From the NCBI GenBank assembly GCA_943348755.1, contig CALQYS010000008.1:1-35348 (forward strand): a stretch of 35,348 bases of DNA, given 5' to 3'. Positions 1-8,244 of the stretch are shown piece after piece. The notes under the pieces were generated by a model, which was not told the DNA's origin, made no database searches, and saw only the letters and a program-made list of their open reading frames with translations. The position numbers and the translations under genes are program-made. The first letter of the stretch is position 1, and each line of letters begins with the position of its first letter. Source of the stretch: Candidatus Nomurabacteria bacterium. Its GTDB lineage: Bacteria; Patescibacteriota; Minisyncoccia; Phycocordibacterales; UBA9973.

Positions 1-2
1 AA

Positions 3-158
3 GATATAAAAGAAAATATAGACGGTGTGCCGTTTTATTCTCTAACTGATTTATTTATACCTACGTATGAAGCTGGTGTTTGTCCGTTATGTCAAAAAGG
101 AATTCCAGTCAATGTGAAAGTTGGTCATGGTAAGAAATTTCTGGGGTTAAAAAAATAA
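3..158 (+). CDS. pyrE: Orotate phosphoribosyltransferase, C-terminal end (truncated by window start)
   Basis: Frame 3 reads DIKENIDGVPFYSLTDLFIPTYEAGVCPLCQKGIPVNVKVGHGKKFLGLKK*; the stop overlaps the pyrF start (TAATG). Confidence 0.65.
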   Translation, partial: DIKENIDGVPFYSLTDLFIPTYEAGVCPLCQKGIPVNVKVGHGKKFLGLKK

Positions 159-967
159 TGATTATAGATAAATACAACAAAAGAGCAGAAAAGATAAATT
201 CATTACTGTGTGTGGGTTTGGATGCTGATATGAGCAAGATTCCGGAGAAATTTTTGAAATTAGAGTTTCCGCAATTTGAATTTAATAAGTGGATTATAGA
301 AGAGACACATGAATATGCTGCTGCATATAAACCAAACAGCGCATTTTATGAGGCGCGAGGTGACAAAGGAGCGGCAGAGCTAAAAATGACCATGGATTAT
401 TTAAATAAAAATCATGGAGATATTTTTACTATTTTAGATGCAAAACGGGCAGATATTGGCAATACAAATAGTGGCTATGTAACTTCTGTTTTTGATTGGC
501 TAAGAGCTGATGCTATCACTTTACATCCGTATCTGGGTGCAGAAGCGCTCGAGCCATTTTTAAATATAAGAGATAAGACTTCTATAATTCTCTGTCGTAC
601 TTCTAATACGGGAGCAGGAGAATTTCAAGATTTGGAGTTAGATGGGAAAAAGTTGTGGCAGATTGTTGCAGCGAAAGTATCTCAAGATTGGAATAAAAAT
701 AATAATTGCATGCTAGTAGTGGGGGCGACATATCCAGAAGAGATGAAAAAGATCCGTTCGATAGTGGGGGAGATGACACTGCTTGTCCCCGGCGTAGGCG
801 CGCAAGGAGGGGACTTAGAATCTGTTCTAAAAGCTGGATTAAATAGTGAAGGCCTGGGGCTTATCATCAATTCCTCCCGTGGCATAATTTTCTCCGAAAA
901 TCCAAAAGAAGCAGCCCAAAAACTCTGTGAAGAAATCAGGAAATACAGAGCTACTTCTTTACTATAG
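158..967 (+). CDS. pyrF: Orotidine 5'-phosphate decarboxylase (long PyrF type)
   Basis: DAKRADIGNT and AAAYKPNSAFYEA motifs; VPGVGAQGG phosphate-binding region. Confidence 0.93.
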   Translation: MIIDKYNKRAEKINSLLCVGLDADMSKIPEKFLKLEFPQFEFNKWIIEETHEYAAAYKPNSAFYEARGDKGAAELKMTMDYLNKNHGDIFTILDAKRADIGNTNSGYVTSVFDWLRADAITLHPYLGAEALEPFLNIRDKTSIILCRTSNTGAGEFQDLELDGKKLWQIVAAKVSQDWNKNNNCMLVVGATYPEEMKKIRSIVGEMTLLVPGVGAQGGDLESVLKAGLNSEGLGLIINSSRGIIFSENPKEAAQKLCEEIRKYRATSLL

Positions 968-974
968 ACCCTAT

Positions 975-1002
975 TTGACAATGGTTTTTAATCTGCTAGT
1001 AT
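975..1002 (+). promoter_or_regulatory. tuf/S10 operon promoter, TTGACA - 16 nt - TAGTAT with extended -10 TGC (alternative -10 TATAAT at 1000-1005)
   Basis: Direct motif reading; the only intergenic gap between pyrF and tuf. Confidence 0.75.
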
Positions 1003-1007
1003 AATAG

Positions 1008-1030
1008 AACTGCACTTTTGCAGTTTTTGT
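1008..1030 (+). promoter_or_regulatory. 5'-terminal leader hairpin of tuf mRNA (AACTGCA-CTTT-TGCAGTT then U tract)
   Basis: 7-bp perfect stem starting at the predicted +1. Confidence 0.6.
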
Positions 1031-1120
1031 TTTTATAATTATTAATAATATTGTTAGTAAATAAGCCTTAGCAGCTGGTTCTCGTATGTTAAGTCTTAAG
1101 TATTAACACAAATAAAAAAG

Positions 1121-2314
1121 ATGTCAGAAGAATTTAAAAGAGATAAGCCACACGTAAACGTAGGTACAATTGGTCACGTCGACCATGGTAAGACCACATT
1201 AACGGCTGCGATCCTGCATGTTTTAAACATGGCTGGAAAGCAAGTGCGACTTCGAGGTGTTGATCAGATTGACTCAGCTCCAGAAGAAAAGGCAAGAGGT
1301 ATCACCATTAACATTTCTCACAACGAGTACGCTACTGATGCGCGTCACTATGCACACATCGATGCTCCAGGACACGCTGACTACATTAAAAACATGATCA
1401 CTGGTGCTGCTCAGATGGACGGTGCGATCCTCGTGGTTGCTGCGACTGATGGCGCGATGCCACAGACTCGCGAACACGTTCTTCTTGCAAAACAAGTTGG
1501 TGTGCCAAAAATTATCGTTTTCCTAAACAAGTGTGATATGGTGGACGACAAAGAAATGGTTGACCTAGTTGAGGAGGAAATACGAGAACTTCTTACGAAG
1601 CAAGGTTTCGATGGTAAAGGCGCTCCAGTTATCCGTGGTTCTGCTCTTAAGGGCCTTGAAGCGAAGTCTGTCGATGATCCATGGGCAGCTAAAATTCTTG
1701 AGCTTGCAAATGCCCTTGACACATACATCCCTATTCCAATTCGTGATCTAGCAAAGCCGTTCCTTATGCCTGTCGAAGACATCTTTTCTATCGAAGGTCG
1801 CGGTACAGTCGTGACCGGCAAGATTGAAAGAGGCGTAGTGAAGGTTGATGAGGAAGTAGAGATCGTCGGGATCAAACCTACTCAGAAGTCAGTTGTTACT
1901 GGTATCGAAATGTTCAACAAAAATCTAAAAGAGGGTATGGCCGGAGACAATGCTGGCATTCTTCTTCGTGGTTTAAAGAAAGAAGATATTACTCGCGGGC
2001 AGGTACTTTGCAAGCCAGGTACTACCAAGCCTCATGACAGCTTTACAGCGGAAATATATGTTTTGAAAAAGGAAGAAGGTGGACGACACACTCCTTTCTT
2101 CAAGGGTTACAAGCCTCAATTCTACGTTCGAACCACAGACGTTACCGGGGATGTCACTTTAGCAGAAGGCACAGAGATGGTTATGCCGGGAGATACTGTC
2201 AAGATCACTGTTAAATTAGTTACGCCAGTAGCGCTCGAAGAATCACAGAGATTCGCTATCCGTGAAGGAGGCAAGACTGTCGGAGCCGGAGTGGTTACCA
2301 AGATTCTCGGTTAA
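1121..2314 (+). CDS. tuf: Elongation factor Tu
   Basis: [46 protein letters not shown]. Confidence 0.98.
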   Translation: MSEEFKRDKPHVNVGTIGHVDHGKTTLTAAILHVLNMAGKQVRLRGVDQIDSAPEEKARGITINISHNEYATDARHYAHIDAPGHADYIKNMITGAAQMDGAILVVAATDGAMPQTREHVLLAKQVGVPKIIVFLNKCDMVDDKEMVDLVEEEIRELLTKQGFDGKGAPVIRGSALKGLEAKSVDDPWAAKILELANALDTYIPIPIRDLAKPFLMPVEDIFSIEGRGTVVTGKIERGVVKVDEEVEIVGIKPTQKSVVTGIEMFNKNLKEGMAGDNAGILLRGLKKEDITRGQVLCKPGTTKPHDSFTAEIYVLKKEEGGRHTPFFKGYKPQFYVRTTDVTGDVTLAEGTEMVMPGDTVKITVKLVTPVALEESQRFAIREGGKTVGAGVVTKILG

Positions 2315-2341
2315 GATTTAAATTTAAGTTAAATTAGTTCC

Positions 2342-2779
2342 ATGACAACATCAGAGACAAAAACAAAAAAGCCGAAATTGGCAAAAACTGCAGCAGCCAA
2401 AATTTCTAAAATAAAGGTCTCTAAAGTTTCCCTCAAAAAAGACAAGCTTGCACGTGCAGGCGGGGAGGACAGCAAGGTCGTGCTTCGCATACGTGTACGA
2501 GCGTATGAGAGCAAGATTCTTGATAGTTCCGTCAAACAAATAATGGATACAGCACAGCGTCACGACGCAGTGATAGTTGGACCTGTGCCTCTACCGACTG
2601 AAATCAAAAAATACACCGTCAATCGTTCCCCTTTCATCTACAAAAATACTCGAGAACAATTTGAAATCCGAGTGCACAAGAGATTGATCGATATTATAAA
2701 TCCGAATGCGAAGACCATTGAGTCTCTTACCAATTTGTCTCTTCCATCTGGAGTAGATATCGACGTAAAAATGTTGTAA
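2342..2779 (+). CDS. rpsJ: 30S ribosomal protein S10 with basic N-terminal extension
   Basis: IRVRAYESKILDSSVKQIMDTAQRHDAVIVGPVPLPTEIKKYTVNRSPF...REQFEIRVHKRLIDI. Confidence 0.96.
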   Translation: MTTSETKTKKPKLAKTAAAKISKIKVSKVSLKKDKLARAGGEDSKVVLRIRVRAYESKILDSSVKQIMDTAQRHDAVIVGPVPLPTEIKKYTVNRSPFIYKNTREQFEIRVHKRLIDIINPNAKTIESLTNLSLPSGVDIDVKML

Positions 2780-2788
2780 TTTAATTGT

Positions 2789-3403
2789 ATGAAATTCATT
2801 CTTGCCACAAAAGAAAATATGACAGAATATTTCTCCGAAGAGGGAAGTGTGATCCCAGTTACGATCGTAACCGCTGGACCTGTCACTGTGACTAGAATCT
2901 TTGAAAAAGCAAAAGATGGTTACGATTCTGTACAAGTGGGCTTTGGAACACAAAAGAAAGAAAGAATCAGCAGGGGTCGCGCTGGCGCTATGAAAGGTTC
3001 CTTCTTTAAAACCTTAAAAGAATTTAGGTTAAAGCCTGCGGACAAGACAACAGTCAAAGAAGGCGACAATATTAATGTTTCCATCTTTGCTCCTGGAGAC
3101 AAGGTGCAGATCACTAGTGTATCTAAAGGTAAAGGTTTCCAAGGTGTTGTTAAGAGACATGGGTTTTCTGGCGGACCTCGTACCCATGGTCAAAAGCACT
3201 CTGAGCGAGAACCTGGCTCTATCGGTGGTGGTCTGCGTACTCATGTACCGAAAGGAATGAGAATGGCTGGCCGTATGGGATCTGATCGTATTACTCAGAA
3301 GAATTTAAAGGTTATTTCTGTAGATAAAGAGAACAATGTGATGCTCATCAAAGGAGCGATTGCCGGAAAGCGTGGGAGTATAGTTGAGATAGTTAGTAGA
3401 TAA
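2789..3403 (+). CDS. rplC: 50S ribosomal protein L3
   Basis: KGKGFQGVVKRHGFSGGPRTHGQKHSEREPGSIG. Confidence 0.97.
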   Translation: MKFILATKENMTEYFSEEGSVIPVTIVTAGPVTVTRIFEKAKDGYDSVQVGFGTQKKERISRGRAGAMKGSFFKTLKEFRLKPADKTTVKEGDNINVSIFAPGDKVQITSVSKGKGFQGVVKRHGFSGGPRTHGQKHSEREPGSIGGGLRTHVPKGMRMAGRMGSDRITQKNLKVISVDKENNVMLIKGAIAGKRGSIVEIVSR

Positions 3404-3408
3404 ATAAT

Positions 3409-4068
3409 ATGGAAGCAAAAATTTACAATCAAAAAGGAGTAGCAGCTGGAACCATAAATCTTCCAGAGAAAGTATTCGCTGCAAAATGGAGGAGCGACCT
3501 TGTGCACCAAGTCGTGCAAAGTATGCGCAGCAACAAGCGTGCAGGCACAGCTGATACCAAAGATAGAGGTGAGGTTCGAGGTGGAGGCAAGAAGCCTTGG
3601 AAGCAAAAGGGCACAGGACGAGCTCGTCATGGATCATCTCGCAGTCCCATCTGGGTCGGTGGAGGTGTGACCCACGGCCCTCTTGCTGAGAAGAATTACA
3701 AGAGAAATATCTCAGCTAAAATGCGTGCTCAAGCTCTATTTTCCGTACTCTCAAAGAAGTTGAATGATGGAGAGATACTTTTTGTTGATACTCTCGCGAC
3801 GGATTCTATTAAAACCAAGAATGCTGTAAAAGTATTGCAAAATTTGGCGAAGGTTTCTGGCTGGAAAACTGTTGATGCTTCCAAGAAGCCGAGGGTGCTG
3901 ACTGCGCTTTATGGACGCAGCGACAAGACAGAGAAGAGTTTCAGAAATATTCCAGCGCTTGAGATTGCGTTTTTGAAAAATTTGAATCCATTTGATGTTT
4001 TAAATTATAAATATCTTTTGATAGAAAATCCGGTCGAGAGTGTAAAATTCCTAGAATCTAGAGGCTAA
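3409..4068 (+). CDS. rplD: 50S ribosomal protein L4
   Basis: RSNKRAGTADTKDRGEVRGGGKKPWKQKGTGRARHGSSRSPIWVGGG. Confidence 0.97.
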   Translation: MEAKIYNQKGVAAGTINLPEKVFAAKWRSDLVHQVVQSMRSNKRAGTADTKDRGEVRGGGKKPWKQKGTGRARHGSSRSPIWVGGGVTHGPLAEKNYKRNISAKMRAQALFSVLSKKLNDGEILFVDTLATDSIKTKNAVKVLQNLAKVSGWKTVDASKKPRVLTALYGRSDKTEKSFRNIPALEIAFLKNLNPFDVLNYKYLLIENPVESVKFLESRG

Positions 4069-4073
4069 TTTTT

Positions 4074-4343
4074 ATGACAAACATAATCAAAAATCCAAGA
4101 GTGACAGAGAAAGCTTCTTTTGCTTACGAGCACAATGTCTACACTTTTGATGTTGCAGCCGGAGCAAACAAGACTGAAATCAAGAAAGCCATTTTTTCTC
4201 TATATAAAGTAAAGCCGATCGGGGTGAATGTTTTACCTATACCAAAGAAAGATACTTTTTCGAGAGGTAAGGCTGGCACCAAGGGTGGAGGCAGAAAGGC
4301 ATTAGTATATTTAAAGAAGGGTGATAAGATCGAGTTTGTCTAG
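4074..4343 (+). CDS. rplW: 50S ribosomal protein L23
   Basis: NPRVTEKAS...YTFDVAAGANKTEIKKAIFSLYKVKPIGVNVLPI; operon position. Confidence 0.95.
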   Translation: MTNIIKNPRVTEKASFAYEHNVYTFDVAAGANKTEIKKAIFSLYKVKPIGVNVLPIPKKDTFSRGKAGTKGGGRKALVYLKKGDKIEFV

Positions 4344-4369
4344 AAACTAGAACCTAGAAACTAATTTTT

Positions 4370-5209
4370 ATGAAAACATATAAACCAACAAGTAAATCAA
4401 GACGACACATGACTCATGTTCCTTACAGGGAGCTTTTAAGTCATACTGAGCCAACAAAGTCTTTAACTCATGGCTTCTACCGAAGAGTCGGACGCAACAG
4501 CGCAGGACGCATCACTGTCCGTCACAAAGGAGCAGGACACAAGCGCCTCTATCGAGACGTGGACTTTTTATATAACAAGAAAGACATCCCTGCGACTATC
4601 AAATCTGTCGAATACGATCCAAACCGTTCCGCATTCATCGGACTCGCTGTCTACAAAGATGGAGAGAAGAGATATGTGGTTCTGCCAAAGTCCGTAAAAC
4701 CAGGGCACACATTTATCGTTTCTGACAAAGCTCCTCTTGAGATTGCAAATAGATTGCCCCTAAAAGAAATCCCAGTTGGTACTTTTGTTTACAACGTAGA
4801 GATACAGCCAAATGGGGGAGCCAAGATCGGCCGTTCTGCGGGAATCTTCGCGCAAGTTGTGGCAAATGCTGATGGCTACACAAACTTGAAGATGCCTTCG
4901 ACTGAAGTTCGAAAAATAAATGAAAAATGTTTCGCATGTATCGGTACTGTTAGTAACGACGAACACCATCTAGAGAATTGGGGTAAGGCGGGCCGAACTC
5001 GCTGGAAGGGTATCCGTCCGACTGTCCGCGGTACTGCTATGAACCCTGTAGACCATCCATACGGTGGAGGTGAAGGACGACAAGGCCGTGGTACCAAGCG
5101 ACCGAAGACTATGTGGGGTAAGGTTACGGGTGGAAGGAAGACCAGAAAGCCAAAGCGATACTCTCAAGTATTCATCGTCTCTCGCCGAAAGACTGGCAAG
5201 AATAAATAG
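4370..5209 (+). CDS. rplB: 50S ribosomal protein L2
   Basis: SAGRITVRHKGAGHKRLYR; TVRGTAMNPVDHPYGGGEGR. Confidence 0.98.
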   Translation: MKTYKPTSKSRRHMTHVPYRELLSHTEPTKSLTHGFYRRVGRNSAGRITVRHKGAGHKRLYRDVDFLYNKKDIPATIKSVEYDPNRSAFIGLAVYKDGEKRYVVLPKSVKPGHTFIVSDKAPLEIANRLPLKEIPVGTFVYNVEIQPNGGAKIGRSAGIFAQVVANADGYTNLKMPSTEVRKINEKCFACIGTVSNDEHHLENWGKAGRTRWKGIRPTVRGTAMNPVDHPYGGGEGRQGRGTKRPKTMWGKVTGGRKTRKPKRYSQVFIVSRRKTGKNK

Positions 5210-5219
5210 CATAATAAAC

Positions 5220-5249
5220 AAAAAAGCCCTTGTAGCAGAGGGCTTTTTT
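5220..5249 (+). terminator. Rho-independent terminator after rplB
   Basis: AAAAAAGCCCT-8 nt-AGGGCTTTTTT, perfect stem. Confidence 0.88.
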
Positions 5250-5264
5250 GTGCCTGCGTAGCCA

Positions 5265-5293
5265 TTGACTTTTAGGTCTTATTGTGCTATACT
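5265..5293 (+). promoter_or_regulatory. Promoter TTGACT-17-TATACT (extended TGC) for the accessory gene
   Basis: Near-consensus hexamers and spacing directly after the rplB terminator; the listed ORF start (5284) lies inside the -10 region, so translation must start later. Confidence 0.8.
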
Positions 5294-5373
5294 ATAAAGA
5301 GTTCTTTAAAAACGGCTTGGCTCCAGAAAGGAAGCCTTGGTGTGCCAAACAATACACCAAAAACTTGTTAAGT

Positions 5374-5706
5374 ATGACTGCAATATTGGCGTTTGGAGTT
5401 TTGGAGGGGGAAGAAATCCGTTACAAATTCGAGCAAGAAATCGAAGGCTTCGAAATACCCCCGATTCTTTTTGAGGGCATGGTTTTGAGATTCGACTACG
5501 GGGAAAGAGACGGTAAAGGTGGATGGTATCCTCCGGATGGGGGAAGCTGTCTTCGTGCTAGGGTTGAGGACGTTGAAGGACAGACTGACCAAACCTTGCT
5601 TTCCGTCCATTCCTGGCGTATTTGCTTGGTCGTCGCAGAAAGTTCTACAAAAGAGGAGCTCAACGAACTGATTGCCTATCATCGTTATCTTCAAGAGAAA
5701 AAGTAA
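5374..5706 (+). CDS. Hypothetical protein (about 110 aa; start revised from the ORF track)
   Basis: First ATG after the promoter in the 5284-5706 frame: MTAILAFGVLEGEEIRYKFEQEIEGFEIPP...; no family recognised. Confidence 0.6.
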   Translation: MTAILAFGVLEGEEIRYKFEQEIEGFEIPPILFEGMVLRFDYGERDGKGGWYPPDGGSCLRARVEDVEGQTDQTLLSVHSWRICLVVAESSTKEELNELIAYHRYLQEKK

Positions 5707-5809
5707 CCCGCCACCAGCACTCCTTTCACAAGGACCATTCTTGCGAGTTGAATCACACAGGAGGCGCGACCTCCTCTTTCCACACACGGTGGAAAAATCG
5801 TCGCATCAA

Positions 5810-5845
5810 AAGCCCAGACAATATCGTCTGGGCTTAGTTATTTTT
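5810..5845 (+). terminator. Hairpin AAGCCCAGAC-AATATC-GTCTGGGCTT followed by a T-rich tract
   Basis: 10-bp perfect stem between the convergent 5374 gene and the NUDIX gene. Confidence 0.8.
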
Positions 5846-6371
5846 AACTTAGTTTCTCGAAAGCCATTTTGACGGCTTCTTTTTCATCGGGGAACATGGC
5901 TATGGTGCTGTCATCCGTTACGCCAGTGTTTCTATCTATATGTTTCAGGTCTACAATCTTTTTCACATCGTTCGGTCTGATTACTTTAAATCCTCCAAAT
6001 GAAGCCTTTTTCTCTCTATTTAGCATGCTTTTCCAAACATTTTCTTCCACGATTGCTCCATAGGTGATTACTTGTTTCTCTGGTTTTTCATAATTTATCA
6101 ATTCTTTTAAATTTCCTGTTTCAGAAATTTTTTTCACAATAGAGAGTATTTCAGATCCCAGTTCTTCTTTAATTTCTCGAAACAGCGCCTGCATGAAGTC
6201 TTCGCCTTCTTCAAGTCCTCCATGAGCCGTCACTTGGCACATACCAGGCCAAGATTCTGGAGCATTTTTCTCTGAGTCCCATTTTGCACGGACTTGGAGT
6301 ATTGCCACGAGTCCTCCGTCTTTATTTTTACCCAGCAATTGTATGCCGACAGATTTCTTCTTAGGGGTCAT
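5844..6371 (-). CDS. NUDIX hydrolase
   Basis: Nudix box GGLEEGEDFMQALFREIKEELG. Confidence 0.88.
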   Translation of the reverse strand: MTPKKKSVGIQLLGKNKDGGLVAILQVRAKWDSEKNAPESWPGMCQVTAHGGLEEGEDFMQALFREIKEELGSEILSIVKKISETGNLKELINYEKPEKQVITYGAIVEENVWKSMLNREKKASFGGFKVIRPNDVKKIVDLKHIDRNTGVTDDSTIAMFPDEKEAVKMAFEKLS

Positions 6372-6401
6372 GTATTACATATTATCATGTTTAATACTAT
6401 G

Positions 6402-6429
6402 TTGATATTTTTTATAAAAGTTGTATAAA
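6402..6429 (+). promoter_or_regulatory. Promoter TTGATA-16-TATAAA upstream of the 28-aa ORF
   Basis: Motif reading; precedes a compact unit ending in a strong terminator. Confidence 0.55.
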
Positions 6430-6506
6430 TATAGGTGATAAGTTCGCAATGTAAATTAACCTTAACCGCATGCTACAAGCGTGCAGGAAGCGAGGAGGTG
6501 AGTAAA

Positions 6507-6593
6507 ATGGCAAGACCCAGAAAAGGCGACAAGAAGAGAAGTCACCCCAGTTGGAACGCTGGCCTCAAGAAGGCAGCAAACCGGGGCAAGTAA
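6507..6593 (+). CDS. Small basic 28-aa protein MARPRKGDKKRSHPSWNAGLKKAANRGK (absent from the supplied ORF track)
   Basis: ATG preceded at 8 nt by AGGAGGTGAG; own promoter and terminator. Confidence 0.65.
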   Translation: MARPRKGDKKRSHPSWNAGLKKAANRGK

Positions 6594-6608
6594 TCCGAAG
6601 CAGGCATC

Positions 6609-6651
6609 ATGGGAGGGGTCAGCGAAAGCGTTGGCCTCTCCCATTCTATTT
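6609..6651 (+). terminator. 16-bp terminator hairpin (ATGGGAGGGGTCAGCG-AAAG-CGTTGGCCTCTCCCAT, 3 G-U pairs) followed by TCTATTT
   Basis: Manual pairing, uninterrupted stem. Confidence 0.85.
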
Positions 6652-6654
6652 AAT

Positions 6655-6682
6655 TTGACATTTTAGCCCTATTTGCTAATAT
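6655..6682 (+). promoter_or_regulatory. rpsS operon promoter TTGACA-16-TAATAT with extended TGC
   Basis: Same layout as the tuf promoter. Confidence 0.8.
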
Positions 6683-6688
6683 AAATCC

Positions 6689-6709
6689 AAGCTCGATTCG
6701 AGCTTTTTG
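6689..6709 (+). promoter_or_regulatory. 5'-terminal leader hairpin AAGCTCG-ATT-CGAGCTT then TTTG
   Basis: 7-bp stem starting at the predicted +1. Confidence 0.6.
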
Positions 6710-6732
6710 TTTGCTTTAAAAGATAAAACAGT

Positions 6733-7086
6733 ATGACAAGATCACTCAAAAAAGGCGTATATGCTGATGAAAGGCTCTTAAAGAAGATTGCCGGCAAAAA
6801 CCCGCTCAATACCCCTCCTGTAAAGACATGGAAAAGAGCTGTAGTTATCTCTCCGGAGATGCTTGGCTTCACTTTTGGCGTTTATAACGGCAAGGTGCAT
6901 GTGGAAGTGCTAGTCACCGAAGACATGGTGGGTCACAGATTCGGCGAGTTTTCTCCAACCAAGAAATTTACAAAACACGGAGGAAAGATGCAGAAAGAAT
7001 TGGAGATGAAGAAAAAGGAAGCAGAGATAGCGGCCGCCAAGGGCGCGACAGCAGCCGCAGCTGACGCTAAAGCACCTAAAAAATAA
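6733..7086 (+). CDS. rpsS: 30S ribosomal protein S19 with Ala/Lys-rich C-terminal tail
   Basis: TRSLKKGVYAD...VTEDMVGHRFGEFSPTKKFTKHGGK. Confidence 0.96.
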   Translation: MTRSLKKGVYADERLLKKIAGKNPLNTPPVKTWKRAVVISPEMLGFTFGVYNGKVHVEVLVTEDMVGHRFGEFSPTKKFTKHGGKMQKELEMKKKEAEIAAAKGATAAAADAKAPKK

Positions 7087-7088
7087 TC

Positions 7089-7490
7089 ATGAAAGCATTT
7101 TTTAAAAATTACAGACAAGCTCCCAGGAAAGTTCGCCTAGTGGCCTCTCTAGTGAAAGGTAAGAACGTTGGTCAAGCAATTGTTGAGTTAGACTTCTTAG
7201 CAAAGCGCGCAGGGCTTCCGATCAAGAAGCTTTTACTTTCGGCTGTTGCCAACGCAAAGAACATGGGGTTAGATACAGAAAATTTATTTATAAAAGAGTT
7301 AAGGGTGGATAAAGGGATAGTGATGAAAAGGATGATGCCAGCAGCCATGGGCACAGGGCACAGGATCAACAAGCGCACCAGCCACTTGAATCTTCTTTTG
7401 GCGGAGAGGGTGATGCCAGTTAAGAAGTCAGCGCCGAAGGCCGAAAAGAAAATAAAAATAGTTAAGGCAAAGGAAGTAGTAAAAAAATAA
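7089..7490 (+). CDS. rplV: 50S ribosomal protein L22
   Basis: NYRQAPRKVRLVASLVKGK; MPAAMGTGHRINKRTSHLNLLLAE. Confidence 0.96.
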   Translation: MKAFFKNYRQAPRKVRLVASLVKGKNVGQAIVELDFLAKRAGLPIKKLLLSAVANAKNMGLDTENLFIKELRVDKGIVMKRMMPAAMGTGHRINKRTSHLNLLLAERVMPVKKSAPKAEKKIKIVKAKEVVKK

Positions 7491-7496
7491 AATTAT

Positions 7497-8240
7497 ATGT
7501 CAAAAATAGTACATCCATACGCACATAGATTGATCATTCTCCGAGACTGGAAGTCTCGCTGGTTTGCTGATCCCAAGAAGTATGTCTCTTATCTAAAGGG
7601 AGATGTCCTAATTCGCCAATACTTGGAAAAGAAATTACGTGGGATGTATGTTTCTACGATTGAGATAGAGCGAAGCCGAAAAGCGACTCGTTTCATCATT
7701 AAAACTTCTCGTCCAGGTCTTATCATCGGCCGAAGTGGTGAGGGTGCAGCCAAGCTTAAAGAAGAGATTCTAAAAAAGATGGATAGAATAAAGATTCCAC
7801 GTCCAGAAGATTTTAAACTAGAAATAGTAGAAGTGGCAAACCCAGAAGCAGATGCGGCCATAGTTGCATACATGATCGCCGAAGGACTTGAAAAGAGGTT
7901 GCCATATCGCCGAGTCATCAAGACTATTATCGAAAAGGTGATGACAGCCCGTGGAGTGGAGGGTGCCCGCGTTGTTCTCTCAGGCAGACTCGGAGGAGCA
8001 GACATTGCTCGTACAGAAGAGCTCAAGCGTGGAAGTATTCCGCTTCAGACTTTCCGCGCGGACATAGACTTCAAGCGAGAGCGAGCGACCATGTCTTATG
8101 GGGTTGTAGGTGTGAAAGTTTGGATATACCGAGGAAAGATATTTGCAGACAAGAAAGCAAAAACTGTTTTTAGTACAGAGGCATCGGCTGGGACTGAAGC
8201 ACAGTCAGTAAACAACAATAAAGCTATTAAATTAGATTAA
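7497..8240 (+). CDS. rpsC: 30S ribosomal protein S3
   Basis: TSRPGLIIGRSGEGAAKLKEEI; GVEGARVVLSGRLGGADIARTE. Confidence 0.97.
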   Translation: MSKIVHPYAHRLIILRDWKSRWFADPKKYVSYLKGDVLIRQYLEKKLRGMYVSTIEIERSRKATRFIIKTSRPGLIIGRSGEGAAKLKEEILKKMDRIKIPRPEDFKLEIVEVANPEADAAIVAYMIAEGLEKRLPYRRVIKTIIEKVMTARGVEGARVVLSGRLGGADIARTEELKRGSIPLQTFRADIDFKRERATMSYGVVGVKVWIYRGKIFADKKAKTVFSTEASAGTEAQSVNNNKAIKLD

Positions 8241-8244
8241 ATAT

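Noticed and set aside
682-981. Antisense ORFs overlapping conserved genes (for example 682-981 -, 1411-1875 -, 2591-2953 -, 7589-8026 -, 9949-10314 -, 30012-30482 -, 33085-33606 +)
   Set aside because: They lie opposite strongly conserved genes, show no family motifs, and have composition typical of shadow ORFs.
5284-5373. Upstream GTG start of the 5284-5706 ORF
   Set aside because: The GTG at 5284 falls within the promoter -10 region; translation likely starts at ATG 5374.
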